DNA of 64,000 bases from NCBI RefSeq assembly GCF_038002225.1, contig NZ_JBBOCA010000001.1, forward strand, positions 4,340,001 to 4,404,000, written 5' to 3'. Source of the stretch: Paenibacillus sp. FSL R7-0204. Its GTDB lineage: Bacteria; Bacillota; Bacilli; Paenibacillales; Paenibacillaceae. The notes below the pieces were generated by a model. It made no database searches. It was not told the origin of the DNA and saw only the letters and a program-made list of their open reading frames with translations. Below, in pieces: positions 36,078 through 46,444 of the stretch; position 1 is the first letter of the stretch, and each line of letters begins with the position of its first letter. Both the position numbers and the translations under genes were made by a program.

Positions 36078-36926
36078 TTAGCACAGGCCTGCGGCTGTGA
36101 ATACCAGCACCCTTCCGTCTGTATTCAGAAGCTGGACACCGTTGTCCAGCTCCGCCAGCGGCTGGTTCCAGTGAACATGCCCGCTGCAGACCAGTACCTC
36201 CGGCCCGGCTTCCAGCCGCTCACGGATGCCTGCGTGTCCTGGTAGCCCAGCTCCTGGAAGGTCCGGGCTCTGGTGCAGCAGCAGCAGACCGGGCCCGTGT
36301 TGCAGCAGACCTTCTAGTCTCTCCAGATACTCCTTCTCCGGCGTGCGGTTCGGCCGGCCTGCTCTTCCTGTGACGCCTCCAAGTCCAGCGATAAGCAAAT
36401 TCTCATGGTGCAGGACCGCCGGTTCGGTGAACAGATGCATTCCCGGTGTAGAGGCAAGCTCTGCTTCCCCTTCTGAAGTCAGAAGATCGTGGTTGCCGTT
36501 CACGCCCATTACCGTTCCGAATCTGCGGCGGAAGGCACGCCATACCGGCAGCGGATCGCCGCTAGAACCTCTTACTGCAGTGTCTCCGTATAGATCGCCG
36601 CATAAACAGACCAGCACCTGATCCGGGCGGACATCCGGCATTTGGCGGAGCAGCAGATCTTCCAGTGTGGCGGCAAGCTTCTCACCCACCAATAGATCGC
36701 TGTAATCTCCATTGTCAGACAAGGCAACTCCCTGAAGGTCGGATGCGACGATCAGCACCTTCACCTCTTCCGGCAGTCCCTGCATCTCTCCCAGATATAT
36801 CGGTAGCCCACCATATATTATTCCCTGGCTGCCGGGCGCCGCACTGACAAAGGGAACCATCTCCAGCGGTTCTTCCACTATCCTTAAGACTCTAAGCTGC
36901 TCGCGTTCAGCCTTTCGCCGCTTCAT
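36078..36926 (-). CDS. calcineurin-like metallophosphoesterase
   Basis: 282 residues. Metal motifs in order: ASDLQG (usual Asp-x-His replaced by Asp-Leu-Gln), CGDLYGD, GVNGNHDLL, LLLHQSPD and CSGHVHW. No signal peptide or membrane helix, so cytoplasmic. ATG 36926 overlaps the DUF2625 stop by 4 bases (coupled pair). The Gln in the first motif is unusual, because this position is normally His; activity may be altered. Substrate unknown. Confidence 0.85.
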   Translation of the reverse strand: MKRRKAEREQLRVLRIVEEPLEMVPFVSAAPGSQGIIYGGLPIYLGEMQGLPEEVKVLIVASDLQGVALSDNGDYSDLLVGEKLAATLEDLLLRQMPDVRPDQVLVCLCGDLYGDTAVRGSSGDPLPVWRAFRRRFGTVMGVNGNHDLLTSEGEAELASTPGMHLFTEPAVLHHENLLIAGLGGVTGRAGRPNRTPEKEYLERLEGLLQHGPGLLLLHQSPDLPGAGLPGHAGIRERLEAGPEVLVCSGHVHWNQPLAELDNGVQLLNTDGRVLVFTAAGLC

Positions 36927-37585
36927 TCAGCACCTGCGCTTCCCGCTGCCCGCCATGCCTCTAGAATAGAGACTGGTACTTTGCTGCTGGCGCAGCCGCT
37001 GCCCTCCTCCGTCCAGAGCGGCGGATAATACCCGAAGACCTGATCCGGCGCAAGCTTCTGCGTCTCCTCTTCCCATCCTTCCCAGCGGAATGTTTCATAG
37101 AACAGATCCAGGTCACCTTCCGCCAGCCAGCCGATAAAGCCTGAATAGGTTAATTCCGTCGTCTCCCATACCTGAGCATCGGGGGCATAATAATAGATAT
37201 GTCCGCTCTGTCCGAACCGCCCGGTATCCAGACCGAAGAAGCCTCCGGCCGCATCATAGGCCACAATCAGCACACCCGGCAGCGGGACTGTGTCCTCTGT
37301 ATCACCCAGACCGTTCCAGGATACCAGGCTGCCGCAGACCCCATCTGCTCCAGCGCCAAGCAAGGTAATCCAGCCATGCTCGAAGATAATACCTCCGGCT
37401 TCATAAGCAATGGCTCCCAGATAAGACCTCGTACTTACCTGCAGACGGACGAGCGTCAGCGCTGCTTTCTCCGGTTCTGCGGCCTCAAGCCGGTAGGTTC
37501 GCGGCCCTTGGCTCAGCAGCTCCCTGATCTCTTCCCAGGCATGATTCTCCACATCTACTAATTCTGCTACAGATAATAAGTGCAT
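36923..37585 (-). CDS. DUF2625-family protein
   Basis: 220 residues matching DUF2625: HAWEEIRELL near the N-terminus, the GAIAYEAGGIIFEHGWI block, GADG, and a later DTGRFGQSGHIYYYAPD. Family function is unknown. ATG 37585 is preceded by GAGAGGCGG; ATG/GTG choices further upstream lack support. Translationally coupled to the following phosphoesterase. Confidence 0.88.
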   Translation of the reverse strand: MHLLSVAELVDVENHAWEEIRELLSQGPRTYRLEAAEPEKAALTLVRLQVSTRSYLGAIAYEAGGIIFEHGWITLLGAGADGVCGSLVSWNGLGDTEDTVPLPGVLIVAYDAAGGFFGLDTGRFGQSGHIYYYAPDAQVWETTELTYSGFIGWLAEGDLDLFYETFRWEGWEEETQKLAPDQVFGYYPPLWTEEGSGCASSKVPVSILEAWRAAGSAGAE

Positions 37586-37783
37586 ATGTTTCCGCCTCTC
37601 TCTCAATGCTTTATGCTGCTTCCAATATTTATATATACCCTATTCAAGGGGAACTGCAATCCTGAATTGACCAGAGGTTTATTAACATTCTGCCGCATTT
37701 AGCTTGCATAGTATGTAAGGTTCATAGAATTTCTTAATGACTATGCCAAAAATAATTGATTGGCAAATTGATGTCAGGTTTTA

Positions 37784-37803
37784 TAGAATTCTTTTAAATT
37801 CTA
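37784..37803. promoter_or_regulatory. inverted repeat in the gdhA promoter region
   Basis: TAGAATT (37784-37790) and AATTCTA (37797-37803) form a perfect 7-base inverted repeat with a 6-base spacer, 50 bases before the gdhA start, in an AT-rich region. A related TAGAATTTC lies ~50 bases upstream. Candidate operator. Confidence 0.35.
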
Positions 37804-37808
37804 ATTAA

Positions 37809-39236
<1,428 letters not shown>

Positions 39237-39252
39237 CCTGCAATCATACAAG

Positions 39253-39296
39253 AAGAGGTGTCCCTAAGCCGTTTGGCTGGGGACACCTCTTTTTTA
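39253..39296. terminator. rho-independent terminator
   Basis: AGAGGTGTCCC pairs with GGGACACCTCT around a 14-base loop, followed by T7, between the convergent gdhA and ddh genes. It can serve both directions. Confidence 0.9.
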
Positions 39297-39301
39297 ATTG
39301 C

Positions 39302-40285
39302 CTACAGCAGCTCGCGCCGCAGCTCCTCTGCCGATCTTGGGGACAGGTGGCCGAGCGGAATGTCGAATACCGTCTTAGCTCCTGTCTGGCCTTCCTGCTT
39401 CAGACGCACAGCAGCGCGGGCATAGGCGGCCAGGACGCTGGCGGTGAATTCCGGGTTGCTGTCCAGCTTCAGCCCGAATTCGGCGATCTGTTTGCTTCCG
39501 CCTCCGGTCACTCCGCTGCGGATGACGAAGCCGCCATGCGGCATCCCTGAATGCTCAGCAGCAAGCTCCTCGTCCGTAATGAATTGAACCGTTGTGTCGT
39601 AATCGGCGAAATAGTTCGGCATCTCCACAATCGTCCGGGTAATGGCATCGAGGTCAGCTCCTGCTTCAGCCACTACGTAGCATTCCCGGCGGTGCTTCTC
39701 GCGGGTGGACAGCTGCGGGGTCTCGCCTCCGCGAATGCTGTCAATAACCTCCTGGACCGGCACGGTATATTGCACGCCTGCCTTGACACCGGGAACCCGG
39801 CGGATCGCATCCGAATGCCCCTGGCTGACTCCTGTACCCCAGAACGTATAATCTTCGCCTACCGGCAGGATGGACTGCATCAGCAGCCGGTTCATAGAGA
39901 ACATGCCCGGGTCCCAGCCGGTGGAGATCACACTTACGCTGCCGCCTTCGCGGGCAGACTTGTCCACCGCAGCGAAGAAATCAGGGATTTTGGCATGAGT
40001 GTCAAAGCTGTCCACCGTATTGAATAACCGGGCCAGCTGCGGAGTCTGCTCCGGCAGATCTGTTGCGGAACCGCCGCACAGAATCATTACATCAATCTTG
40101 CCTATGTACTGCTCGGCGGCTGAGATGTGCTCGGTGCGCGTTCCTGTGATGTCTGCCAGCTGCTGCGGATCTCTGCGGGTGAATATGGCTACCAGCTCCA
40201 TATCGGAGTTCTGCTCAATGGCCTGTTGTACCCCTTTACCCAAATTTCCGTATCCGACGATGCCTACTCTAATGGTTGATGTCAT
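39302..40285 (-). CDS. ddh: meso-diaminopimelate D-dehydrogenase
   Basis: 327 residues, the expected length. The N-terminal NADP motif reads VGIVGYGNLGKGV. Family blocks include VAIFTRRDP, LCGGSATDLPEQTPQ, FDTHAKIP, STGWDPGMFSMNRLL, FWGTGVSQGHSDAIRRVPGV and SGMPHGGFVIR. The enzyme catalyses one-step reductive amination of tetrahydrodipicolinate to meso-diaminopimelate, the direct branch of lysine and cell-wall precursor synthesis. ATG 40285 has GGGAGG 11 bases upstream; the longer frame from 40354 has no ribosome site. This route is found only in some Bacillales and Corynebacteria. Confidence 0.95.
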   Translation of the reverse strand: MTSTIRVGIVGYGNLGKGVQQAIEQNSDMELVAIFTRRDPQQLADITGTRTEHISAAEQYIGKIDVMILCGGSATDLPEQTPQLARLFNTVDSFDTHAKIPDFFAAVDKSAREGGSVSVISTGWDPGMFSMNRLLMQSILPVGEDYTFWGTGVSQGHSDAIRRVPGVKAGVQYTVPVQEVIDSIRGGETPQLSTREKHRRECYVVAEAGADLDAITRTIVEMPNYFADYDTTVQFITDEELAAEHSGMPHGGFVIRSGVTGGGSKQIAEFGLKLDSNPEFTASVLAAYARAAVRLKQEGQTGAKTVFDIPLGHLSPRSAEELRRELL

Positions 40286-40537
40286 GTCTGTAATATCCTC
40301 CCTTGCCGGGTAACCCGGAGATATGAATCCTTCAAAAGTTAAGTATATATACATTACACGAAATGTAAATAATTAAAGTGTTATAAACCACAGTTATTTA
40401 TGGAAAGCAGCCGCTGCTGCTTCACGAAGCCCGCAATCAGGCAGATGAGCATGCACACCGGGCCTTAACAGAATGCTGATCCAAGCAGACGGAGGGCAGC
40501 CCGGTGGCAAGGAACACAACATGTGATACAGGAAGTC

Positions 40538-41779
40538 CTAAGCTACGCTGAAAAGCACGGTTTTGGTGCCTATTAACGTTGAACCGCTGTTTACAAAATA
40601 ATAGTTGGACGATGTATCCAGCGTGAGCGGACCGGTCCAGGTAATCGTGGCGAACTGGCTGCTGAAAATTCCGGTTGGCGGCACATCTGACAAAGCAAGC
40701 GTTACTGTAACCGCAGCATTAATAGTTGTGTTAGTAATGTGGGAATACCCCCGGACATTAATGACCCCGTCGGATTGGCTGTCCACCATACGCTGAATAT
40801 TAAGCCCATTATGCACCATTGTATTGATCCGGCTATGGTACAGGTAAGTGTTCAAGTTCCCCATATGTCCAGACTGGATGATATCCCCAACCACCCGGGC
40901 ATTCAGCAGCTGAAATTCAATCGTTGTAAACGGGTCTCCGACCGCCACATTCTGGAAGGTGACATTGCCGCTGATAATGGCACCGTCTGTATAATTCGTA
41001 TGCGTGCTTACCGATGTCCCGTCATCAAACGTGCCGATTACAGTGACCGGACGCGCATCAAATGCTGGCCCTTGTATAAGATATACGTCCTCGGCAGCCT
41101 GACTGGTCTGAATGGTTACATTACGGGGAGTGGAGGAAGCGAAATTGGCCAGATCCGCATTGCCCAGCACCCAAGGACCCAGACCAAGCAATTGAATGTG
41201 CCTGGCCGGCGGGATGACTACATCTTCATCAAAAATTGAATTCGCCGCAATAAGCACAATACACCGCGCTCTCATACCGATGCTCACGGCCAACGGACTG
41301 TTAACTGCGGCATCAATGGCCGCCTGAAGGGAATTGAATGGGGCAAACGGAGAACCGTTGCCAGGCCCAGGAGCTGCCGAATCCGCCCAAAAGATCGTTT
41401 CACCCCATTCGAAAACCGGTGTTCCTGCGGGCGCCAGCACTTCAGAGGATACCAGGCGGTGAGCTGTCACCAGCTGCCCTGCCGAATTTTTGCCCCATGC
41501 TGAGATTTGAATCACTTCAGAAGCGGCATCCTCAACGGTGAAAATAAACTCAAATGCATTCAGATTGGCGAAGTAGTTCTTCGTGATCACTTCATTTGGA
41601 GCGATGGAAAATTCATCTTGCGCATACAGCGTCCGGGTTCCGTTCAAGACATAGCCTTCTACCAGAATCACCGAAGAGATTAGCGAGTCCCGGTTATCGA
41701 ATTTGATCGTTACCTGTTGAGTGGGTCTACTCCCACTGGTAGGACTATTCTCAATTGGACCTGTCGATAAAATCGCCAT
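40538..41779 (-). CDS. exosporium-like protein with beta-helix/pectin-lyase-like region
   Basis: 413 residues from ATG 41779, which has GAGGAGG 9 bases upstream. The N-terminus (MAILSTGPIENSPTSG, RPTQQVTIKFDNRD) matches the short domain found at the start of Bacillus-group spore-surface proteins. The C-terminal ~280 residues are a string of short beta strands rich in Thr, Asn and Val (ISGNVTFQNVAVGDP, RVVGDIIQSGHMGN), suggesting a right-handed beta-helix. It has no signal peptide, as expected for a protein made in the mother cell. A spore-surface role is inference. The gene is preceded by a ~250-base AT-rich gap. Confidence 0.75.
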   Translation of the reverse strand: MAILSTGPIENSPTSGSRPTQQVTIKFDNRDSLISSVILVEGYVLNGTRTLYAQDEFSIAPNEVITKNYFANLNAFEFIFTVEDAASEVIQISAWGKNSAGQLVTAHRLVSSEVLAPAGTPVFEWGETIFWADSAAPGPGNGSPFAPFNSLQAAIDAAVNSPLAVSIGMRARCIVLIAANSIFDEDVVIPPARHIQLLGLGPWVLGNADLANFASSTPRNVTIQTSQAAEDVYLIQGPAFDARPVTVIGTFDDGTSVSTHTNYTDGAIISGNVTFQNVAVGDPFTTIEFQLLNARVVGDIIQSGHMGNLNTYLYHSRINTMVHNGLNIQRMVDSQSDGVINVRGYSHITNTTINAAVTVTLALSDVPPTGIFSSQFATITWTGPLTLDTSSNYYFVNSGSTLIGTKTVLFSVA

Positions 41780-42031
41780 ACTGTATTCCTCCTCACAATT
41801 GCTAGATTTAAACCATCCCTTCAGATTAATGTATGTACTGTGTTTAACAACAAACCTGTACATTCTAGCAATAATTAACTCCTGCTGTCGGGCATAGACA
41901 AATAGAAACGCATCTCTATTCCCCGCATATCATATTATAGCCCACGCCTTAGACTAACGTCCTGCATACATTAACCTAGTCAAAGTCATTTCCATGTATG
42001 CCAATATTAGCTCAAAAGGAGCTGGAAACCA

Positions 42032-43384
42032 GTGAACTCAGCAACGAAGCTTACCGGACGCGTCATCTACAAAGGTGATCCGGGTTATGAGGCCGCGCGC
42101 AAAAATTGGGACCCGCATACCGACAGATTCCCCAAAGTATTCGTGTTCGCACAGAAGACGCAGGATGTAGCCAATGCTATCAAATGGGCCAACGAGCACC
42201 GGATTCCCATCCGGCCCAGAGGCGGCAGACATGCACTGGAGGTCAATCTGTCCCAGGTGAACGGCGGCATCGTCATTGATGTCAGTGAAATGAACAGCAT
42301 TAAGCTAAGCCGCAAAACCGGGACAGCCGTCGTCGGAGCCGGAAACACAGTGGGGAGAATCGCCCATACGCTTGCCCGGAAGGGGTATATGGCGCCTTTC
42401 GGGGACAGTCCTACCGTTGGCATCGGCGGCATTACACTGGGCGGCGGCATCGGCCCGCTTCAGCGTACCCTTGGGCTCGTCAGCGATAATCTGGTGGAGC
42501 TTGAAATGGTCGATGCCAAGGGCAGAATTGTTATTGCAAATAAGAAAAGTAATACCGATCTGCTCTGGGCTTCCCGTGGCGGCGGCGGAGGCAACTTCGG
42601 TGTGTGCACTCGTTACAAATTCAAAGTACGCCCGGCTCCTGCCACAGCAACGGTATTCCGCATCACCTGGCCCTGGGGCCAGTTCGAGAAGGTCCTTAAG
42701 ACCTGGCAGCGCTGGGCTCCCGCCGTGAATACCAGACTGGGCAGCGAATTATCCATCGGTCCCAAAAAAGGCGGAAATGTTAGCATGCTGGGACTATTCC
42801 TCGGATCTAAGGCTGAGGCTGTCCGCCTCTTGAAGCCCATTACAAGTGTAGGAACCCCTAAGATCCAAACGATCCGTTCCCTGCCTTACCCGCAAGCGGT
42901 CAGCTTCTTGTTAGCTCCCGATCCGGTTCAGACTCAGCGCTTCAGCAACCAGTTCTCCAGCGCCTTCGCAAGGAAACCGTTCCCGGATCAGGCATTCAAG
43001 CCGATGCGTGAGTTCCTGGAGAAGGTGGAGGGGAAAGACGCCGGGTTCTTTTTCCTCAACTGGGGTGGGGCTGTAAGCCGTAAATCTCCTAAATCTACTG
43101 CCTTCTACTGGCGAAAGGCCAAATTCTACGTGGAGTGGAACAGCTCATGGATCAAGAAATCGGATGCCGCCAAAAATATATTCTACGTCCGCAACACCCG
43201 CCGCAAGCTGCAGCCTTTCATCGTGGGAAGCTACATCAACGTGCCTGACCAGGGCATCAAGCATTCCGGCCCGGTCTATTATGGAACGAACTATGCCAGA
43301 TTACGCAGAGTCAAGGCGAAATATGATCCCGGGAATGTGTTCAACAATCCGCAGAGTATCCCGCCAGCCCGCATCAAGAGCTGA
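42032..43384 (+). CDS. FAD-dependent oxidase with BBE domain
   Basis: 450 residues. The N-terminal PCMH-type FAD domain has RPRGGRHALEVN (His for 8-alpha linkage) and TLGGGIGPLQRTLGL. GGGGGNFGVCTRY supplies a Cys at the place used for 6-S-cysteinyl linkage, so bicovalent FAD is likely. The C-terminal BBE region ends YDPGNVFNNPQSIPP. Relatives oxidise sugars, oligosaccharides or alkaloids with oxygen. No signal peptide is seen, so intracellular or exported by another route. GTG 42032 has AAAAGGAG 10 bases upstream. Monocistronic. Confidence 0.92.
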   Translation: MNSATKLTGRVIYKGDPGYEAARKNWDPHTDRFPKVFVFAQKTQDVANAIKWANEHRIPIRPRGGRHALEVNLSQVNGGIVIDVSEMNSIKLSRKTGTAVVGAGNTVGRIAHTLARKGYMAPFGDSPTVGIGGITLGGGIGPLQRTLGLVSDNLVELEMVDAKGRIVIANKKSNTDLLWASRGGGGGNFGVCTRYKFKVRPAPATATVFRITWPWGQFEKVLKTWQRWAPAVNTRLGSELSIGPKKGGNVSMLGLFLGSKAEAVRLLKPITSVGTPKIQTIRSLPYPQAVSFLLAPDPVQTQRFSNQFSSAFARKPFPDQAFKPMREFLEKVEGKDAGFFFLNWGGAVSRKSPKSTAFYWRKAKFYVEWNSSWIKKSDAAKNIFYVRNTRRKLQPFIVGSYINVPDQGIKHSGPVYYGTNYARLRRVKAKYDPGNVFNNPQSIPPARIKS

Positions 43385-43392
43385 GTTCGAAT

Positions 43393-43435
43393 AAAAACGA
43401 GCAGGAGGCGTTTGCCGACCCTGCTCGTTTTTTTG
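43393..43435. terminator. rho-independent terminator
   Basis: AAAACGAGCAGG pairs with CCTGCTCGTTTT around a 14-base loop, with T7, between convergent genes. Confidence 0.88.
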
Positions 43436-43454
43436 AAGCTATGCTATGCTTGGC

Positions 43455-45041
43455 TTATTGTGCTGAATTCGCCAGGAATTCATCAATCTGACGCTGAACC
43501 TCTGCGATGATGGTGTCGATACCGGCTGCCTTAACCTGCTGCTGGAGCTTGGCCAGACCCGCGTCTACATCCTTCACAGTTCCGTATTCCAACGGAATGC
43601 CGTATTGCAGCATCACATTGCCGACATTGGCCACCTCTGTCTTCACCTTGCTATTGTCGAAAACGAAGGTCTCTAGCGGATAGTGATAGACCTCGTTCTC
43701 CCATTTGTCAGTCAGGGCGTTCGCTTCATCCGGGAAGGAAGCATTATCCCGGTTCAGCGGCGAGTTGAAACCCCAGTTCGAGAAGCCGGTGTAGTTGGCA
43801 TTCTTCTCGGCGTTTGTGAATTTATCTTCGCCGACCGGATTATAATGTACCGCCGTGATGCCGTTCATGATCAGATCATGCAGTTCCTTATCGTTCTGGA
43901 GCAGATCAATCATCATCAGTGCACGTTCTGGCTGCTTGGAGGTGGAGTGAATCGCTACGCCGTTCTGCGTAGAGACGGCAACGGATTTTTTCTTATCCGG
44001 GTTAATATCGGCCAAAGCCAGCTCATACGGGGAGTTCTTCTCCCGCATATCGGTCATCAAGGCGCCAAGCGTACCCAGATTGTGGGTGATGGAGGCTGCC
44101 TTGCCGGCCTTGAATTCCTGCTGATGATCCAGCTTGCTGTTCAGTGCGCTCTTCGACCAGGCGTTGTTCTCGGCTAGATCTTTATAATAGTAGACAAGCT
44201 CCTTGAATTCAGGAGTCTCATATAAGTTGAATACCTTGCCGGCCGGATCATCCAGCTTGAAGCCCATCGGCAGATCGAGGTCGAACAGATTCCATTCGTT
44301 CTGCTGCTTGAGCAGGATCCGGTCCAGATTATGCAGCTTCCAGTCTCCGGTCTCCGGTACGAACGGGGTAACCCCCTTCTCTTTACCGGATATAGTCTTG
44401 AGATAGTTGGCGTACGCCTCAGGGCTGTTGATCTCCGGCAGATTATATTTTTTGCGTAGGTCTTCGCGGTACAGAATCAGCTTCTCCACGGTTTCGCCAC
44501 GGTTCTGAGGCACCATATACAGCTTGCCGTTCACCTTCGCCTGACCCCAGGCTACCTCAGGCATCGCCTTCCAGGTCATCGGAGCATATTTCTCCAGCAT
44601 CTCGTTCGTCAGCTCCAGGAACCCGCCCTTGAGTGCCTGGTCGTTATAGCCTGCCCAGTTGGCGGCATAGATCAGATCGAAGTCCTCGTTAGCCGCCAGC
44701 TTAAGCGGATATTTCTGCGCCCAGTCGGACCAGTCCAGGAATTCGGCTTCCAGTGTAGTGTTTATTTTCTCCTTGAGCTGCTTATTGATCTCTCCAAATA
44801 CCTGATCGTAATCAACCGGCTTCGGACCTACGAAGATCATCTTCAAGGTAACAGGCTGGGATGTATCCACAGTGACGGAATCTGCGGCGGGCTGATTGGT
44901 TCCGGCAGCTTCCGTTGCTGCGGCTGAGGCCTTCGGCTCCGCTGCGTTCCCTCCGGCATTGCCGTTGCCGCCTCCGCACGCGCTAAGCAGAGAGATCATC
45001 AGGATACTGGACATCAGTGTCATTGCTTTTTTCTTATTCAC
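43455..45041 (-). CDS. extracellular solute-binding lipoprotein (orphan)
   Basis: 528 residues. The lipobox is LLSAC with Cys22, followed by a long Gly/Asn/Ala linker to residue ~55, then a large type-2 binding fold ending in a DUF3502-like C-terminus (YGIPLEYGTVKDVDAGLAKLQQQVKAAG). GTG 45041 has GGGGGGAAA upstream. No permease or ATPase is adjacent, so it must feed a transporter elsewhere or be a stand-alone sensor. A cre site sits 26 bases before the start, implying control by carbon source. Confidence 0.88.
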   Translation of the reverse strand: MNKKKAMTLMSSILMISLLSACGGGNGNAGGNAAEPKASAAATEAAGTNQPAADSVTVDTSQPVTLKMIFVGPKPVDYDQVFGEINKQLKEKINTTLEAEFLDWSDWAQKYPLKLAANEDFDLIYAANWAGYNDQALKGGFLELTNEMLEKYAPMTWKAMPEVAWGQAKVNGKLYMVPQNRGETVEKLILYREDLRKKYNLPEINSPEAYANYLKTISGKEKGVTPFVPETGDWKLHNLDRILLKQQNEWNLFDLDLPMGFKLDDPAGKVFNLYETPEFKELVYYYKDLAENNAWSKSALNSKLDHQQEFKAGKAASITHNLGTLGALMTDMREKNSPYELALADINPDKKKSVAVSTQNGVAIHSTSKQPERALMMIDLLQNDKELHDLIMNGITAVHYNPVGEDKFTNAEKNANYTGFSNWGFNSPLNRDNASFPDEANALTDKWENEVYHYPLETFVFDNSKVKTEVANVGNVMLQYGIPLEYGTVKDVDAGLAKLQQQVKAAGIDTIIAEVQRQIDEFLANSAQ

Positions 45042-45066
45042 TAGAATTTCCCCCCAGCTATATGTG

Positions 45067-45081
45067 TGTAATCGCTTACAA
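45067..45081 (-). promoter_or_regulatory. cre site (CcpA)
   Basis: On the minus strand, TTGTAAGCGATTACA matches WTGNAANCGNWNNCW at every fixed position, 26 bases upstream of the binding-protein start. Confidence 0.75.
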
Positions 45082-45195
45082 GAACAGTATAATAAAAAAT
45101 CTGCGCCGCGCTAATATAGGCATTCAACGATATTGCATACTTTTGCAACGACTTTTAGGGCGGGATAACATAATATTCCTGTAAAAGAGCCTATC

Positions 45196-45230
45196 ATAAA
45201 AAGACCCCGGGCAACATCCGCCCAGGTCTG
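45196..45230 (-). terminator. rho-independent terminator
   Basis: On the minus strand AGACC(T)GGGC pairs with GCCCGGGGTCT, followed by T5, four bases after the Rpn gene stop. Confidence 0.85.
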
Positions 45231-45233
45231 TAT

Positions 45234-46157
45234 TCACATCAGCTTCTTAATCTCATCCAGCGGCAAATCAACGGCTTTGGATACCGCCTCGGGAGTGAAT
45301 CCGTTGAGCAGCAGCTTACGGATAATCTCCGCCTGGCCTTTCTCCCTACCTTCCGCTATGCCCTCTTCATAACCCCAACGCTTCCAAGCTGGCATTAGTT
45401 CCATAATGGCTTCCCCCTCCTCCGGATAGTGATCTATTAATTCTCTTAGAATCTCCTCATCCTGTACCCGGTCCGGCTTAAAGTACAGATCCGCCAGGGA
45501 CATGATCAGTGCCAATCGGCCCTGATCCAGCCGCGCTCTCAGCTTCATGAACATCCGCAAGAATTCCCGGCGCACTTCTCTCGCTTCTCTTGTAGTATAC
45601 CCCATCTTCGCCAATAACGCAGCAGCCACAGCATTATCTGAATCGATGAACCGCCGCCAGTTCTGCTTACGCAGCTCCACCTTAAGAAACTGGAAGCGCA
45701 GAATGTTGTGTTCCGGGATGGACATCTCTAGCGTGTCCTGTTCCTCCCTGACCTCATCCGAGGTAAAGATCGCAATAGGGATAATGAGTTTGTGATCTTT
45801 ACGGTATCGCTCAAACAGGCGGCTGAAATAAATAAACATCCGGTCACGAAATTCATGATCCTTGTACGATTGCGGCTCCAAGTGAATTAGAATGTAACCG
45901 TCCAACCCTTTGTAGCGAGTCTCCAGCAGCAGATCCAGCTCCCGCGCCTCCTCGCCGACAATATCCACCAGCAATTCCTGCATCAGAAACCGGGTCTCAC
46001 TATAGTCGAGCATATCGCCCAGCTCAGGAAAGAACAAATCAATGAATTCCTGATAAAAAGTTTCCAGCAGCTTTTTAAAAGCCTCATCATGCGGTATAGA
46101 AATCTCTATCGCCTCCCGTGTCAAATGTCGGACTTCTTGAATGTAATTATATTCCAT
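45234..46157 (-). CDS. Rpn-family recombination-promoting nuclease/transposase-like protein
   Basis: 307 residues. The N-terminus (SIPHDEAFKKLLETFYQEFIDLFFP) and the PD-(D/E)XK-type core ELDLLLETRYK, then ILIHLEPQ with the RDRMFIYFSRLFERY helix, are typical of Rpn/PDDEXK_2 proteins. These act in DNA exchange and show rapid evolution, with some being toxins. The C-terminal region has EGIAEGREKGQAEII repeats, as often seen. Length fits the family. The presumed active-site acids are present. Monocistronic, no ribosome site better than a weak one before ATG 46157. Confidence 0.9.
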   Translation of the reverse strand: MEYNYIQEVRHLTREAIEISIPHDEAFKKLLETFYQEFIDLFFPELGDMLDYSETRFLMQELLVDIVGEEARELDLLLETRYKGLDGYILIHLEPQSYKDHEFRDRMFIYFSRLFERYRKDHKLIIPIAIFTSDEVREEQDTLEMSIPEHNILRFQFLKVELRKQNWRRFIDSDNAVAAALLAKMGYTTREAREVRREFLRMFMKLRARLDQGRLALIMSLADLYFKPDRVQDEEILRELIDHYPEEGEAIMELMPAWKRWGYEEGIAEGREKGQAEIIRKLLLNGFTPEAVSKAVDLPLDEIKKLM

Positions 46158-46354
46158 AATTTAGTGATTATATATGATAAAAGGAACATACATTCTCATT
46201 TAAATGTGCTAACCGTGCTCCATAGCGTCATGCTTTCATTCTCAAACCTCCACCTCAATAGAAGAAAATCCCTATCTAAGTGTTTTTTGTTTTAACCACG
46301 CTTGTATGGAGCAGCATGGTTGCACTTCGTGCAGGATCTCCCTAAAATCTAACA

Positions 46355-46411
46355 ACAAAAAGACGGCACCGTCCAAATCAGCCTCGCCCGGCTGATTCAG
46401 ACAGCGCCGCC
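46355..46411 (-). terminator. rho-independent terminator
   Basis: On the minus strand a long stem combines GGCGCTGTC/GACGGTGCC (with G-U pairs) and an inner AATCAGCC/GGCTGATT, then T5, after the HesB-like gene. Confidence 0.8.
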
Positions 46412-46444
46412 CCTAAGGCAGCACAGATGATAGTGATCTGATGC

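Noticed and set aside
41798..41872. ATTGCTAGA/TCTAGCAAT inverted repeat upstream of the beta-helix gene
   Set aside because: A 9-base match with a 57-base loop is expected by chance several times in a window of this size; no further support.
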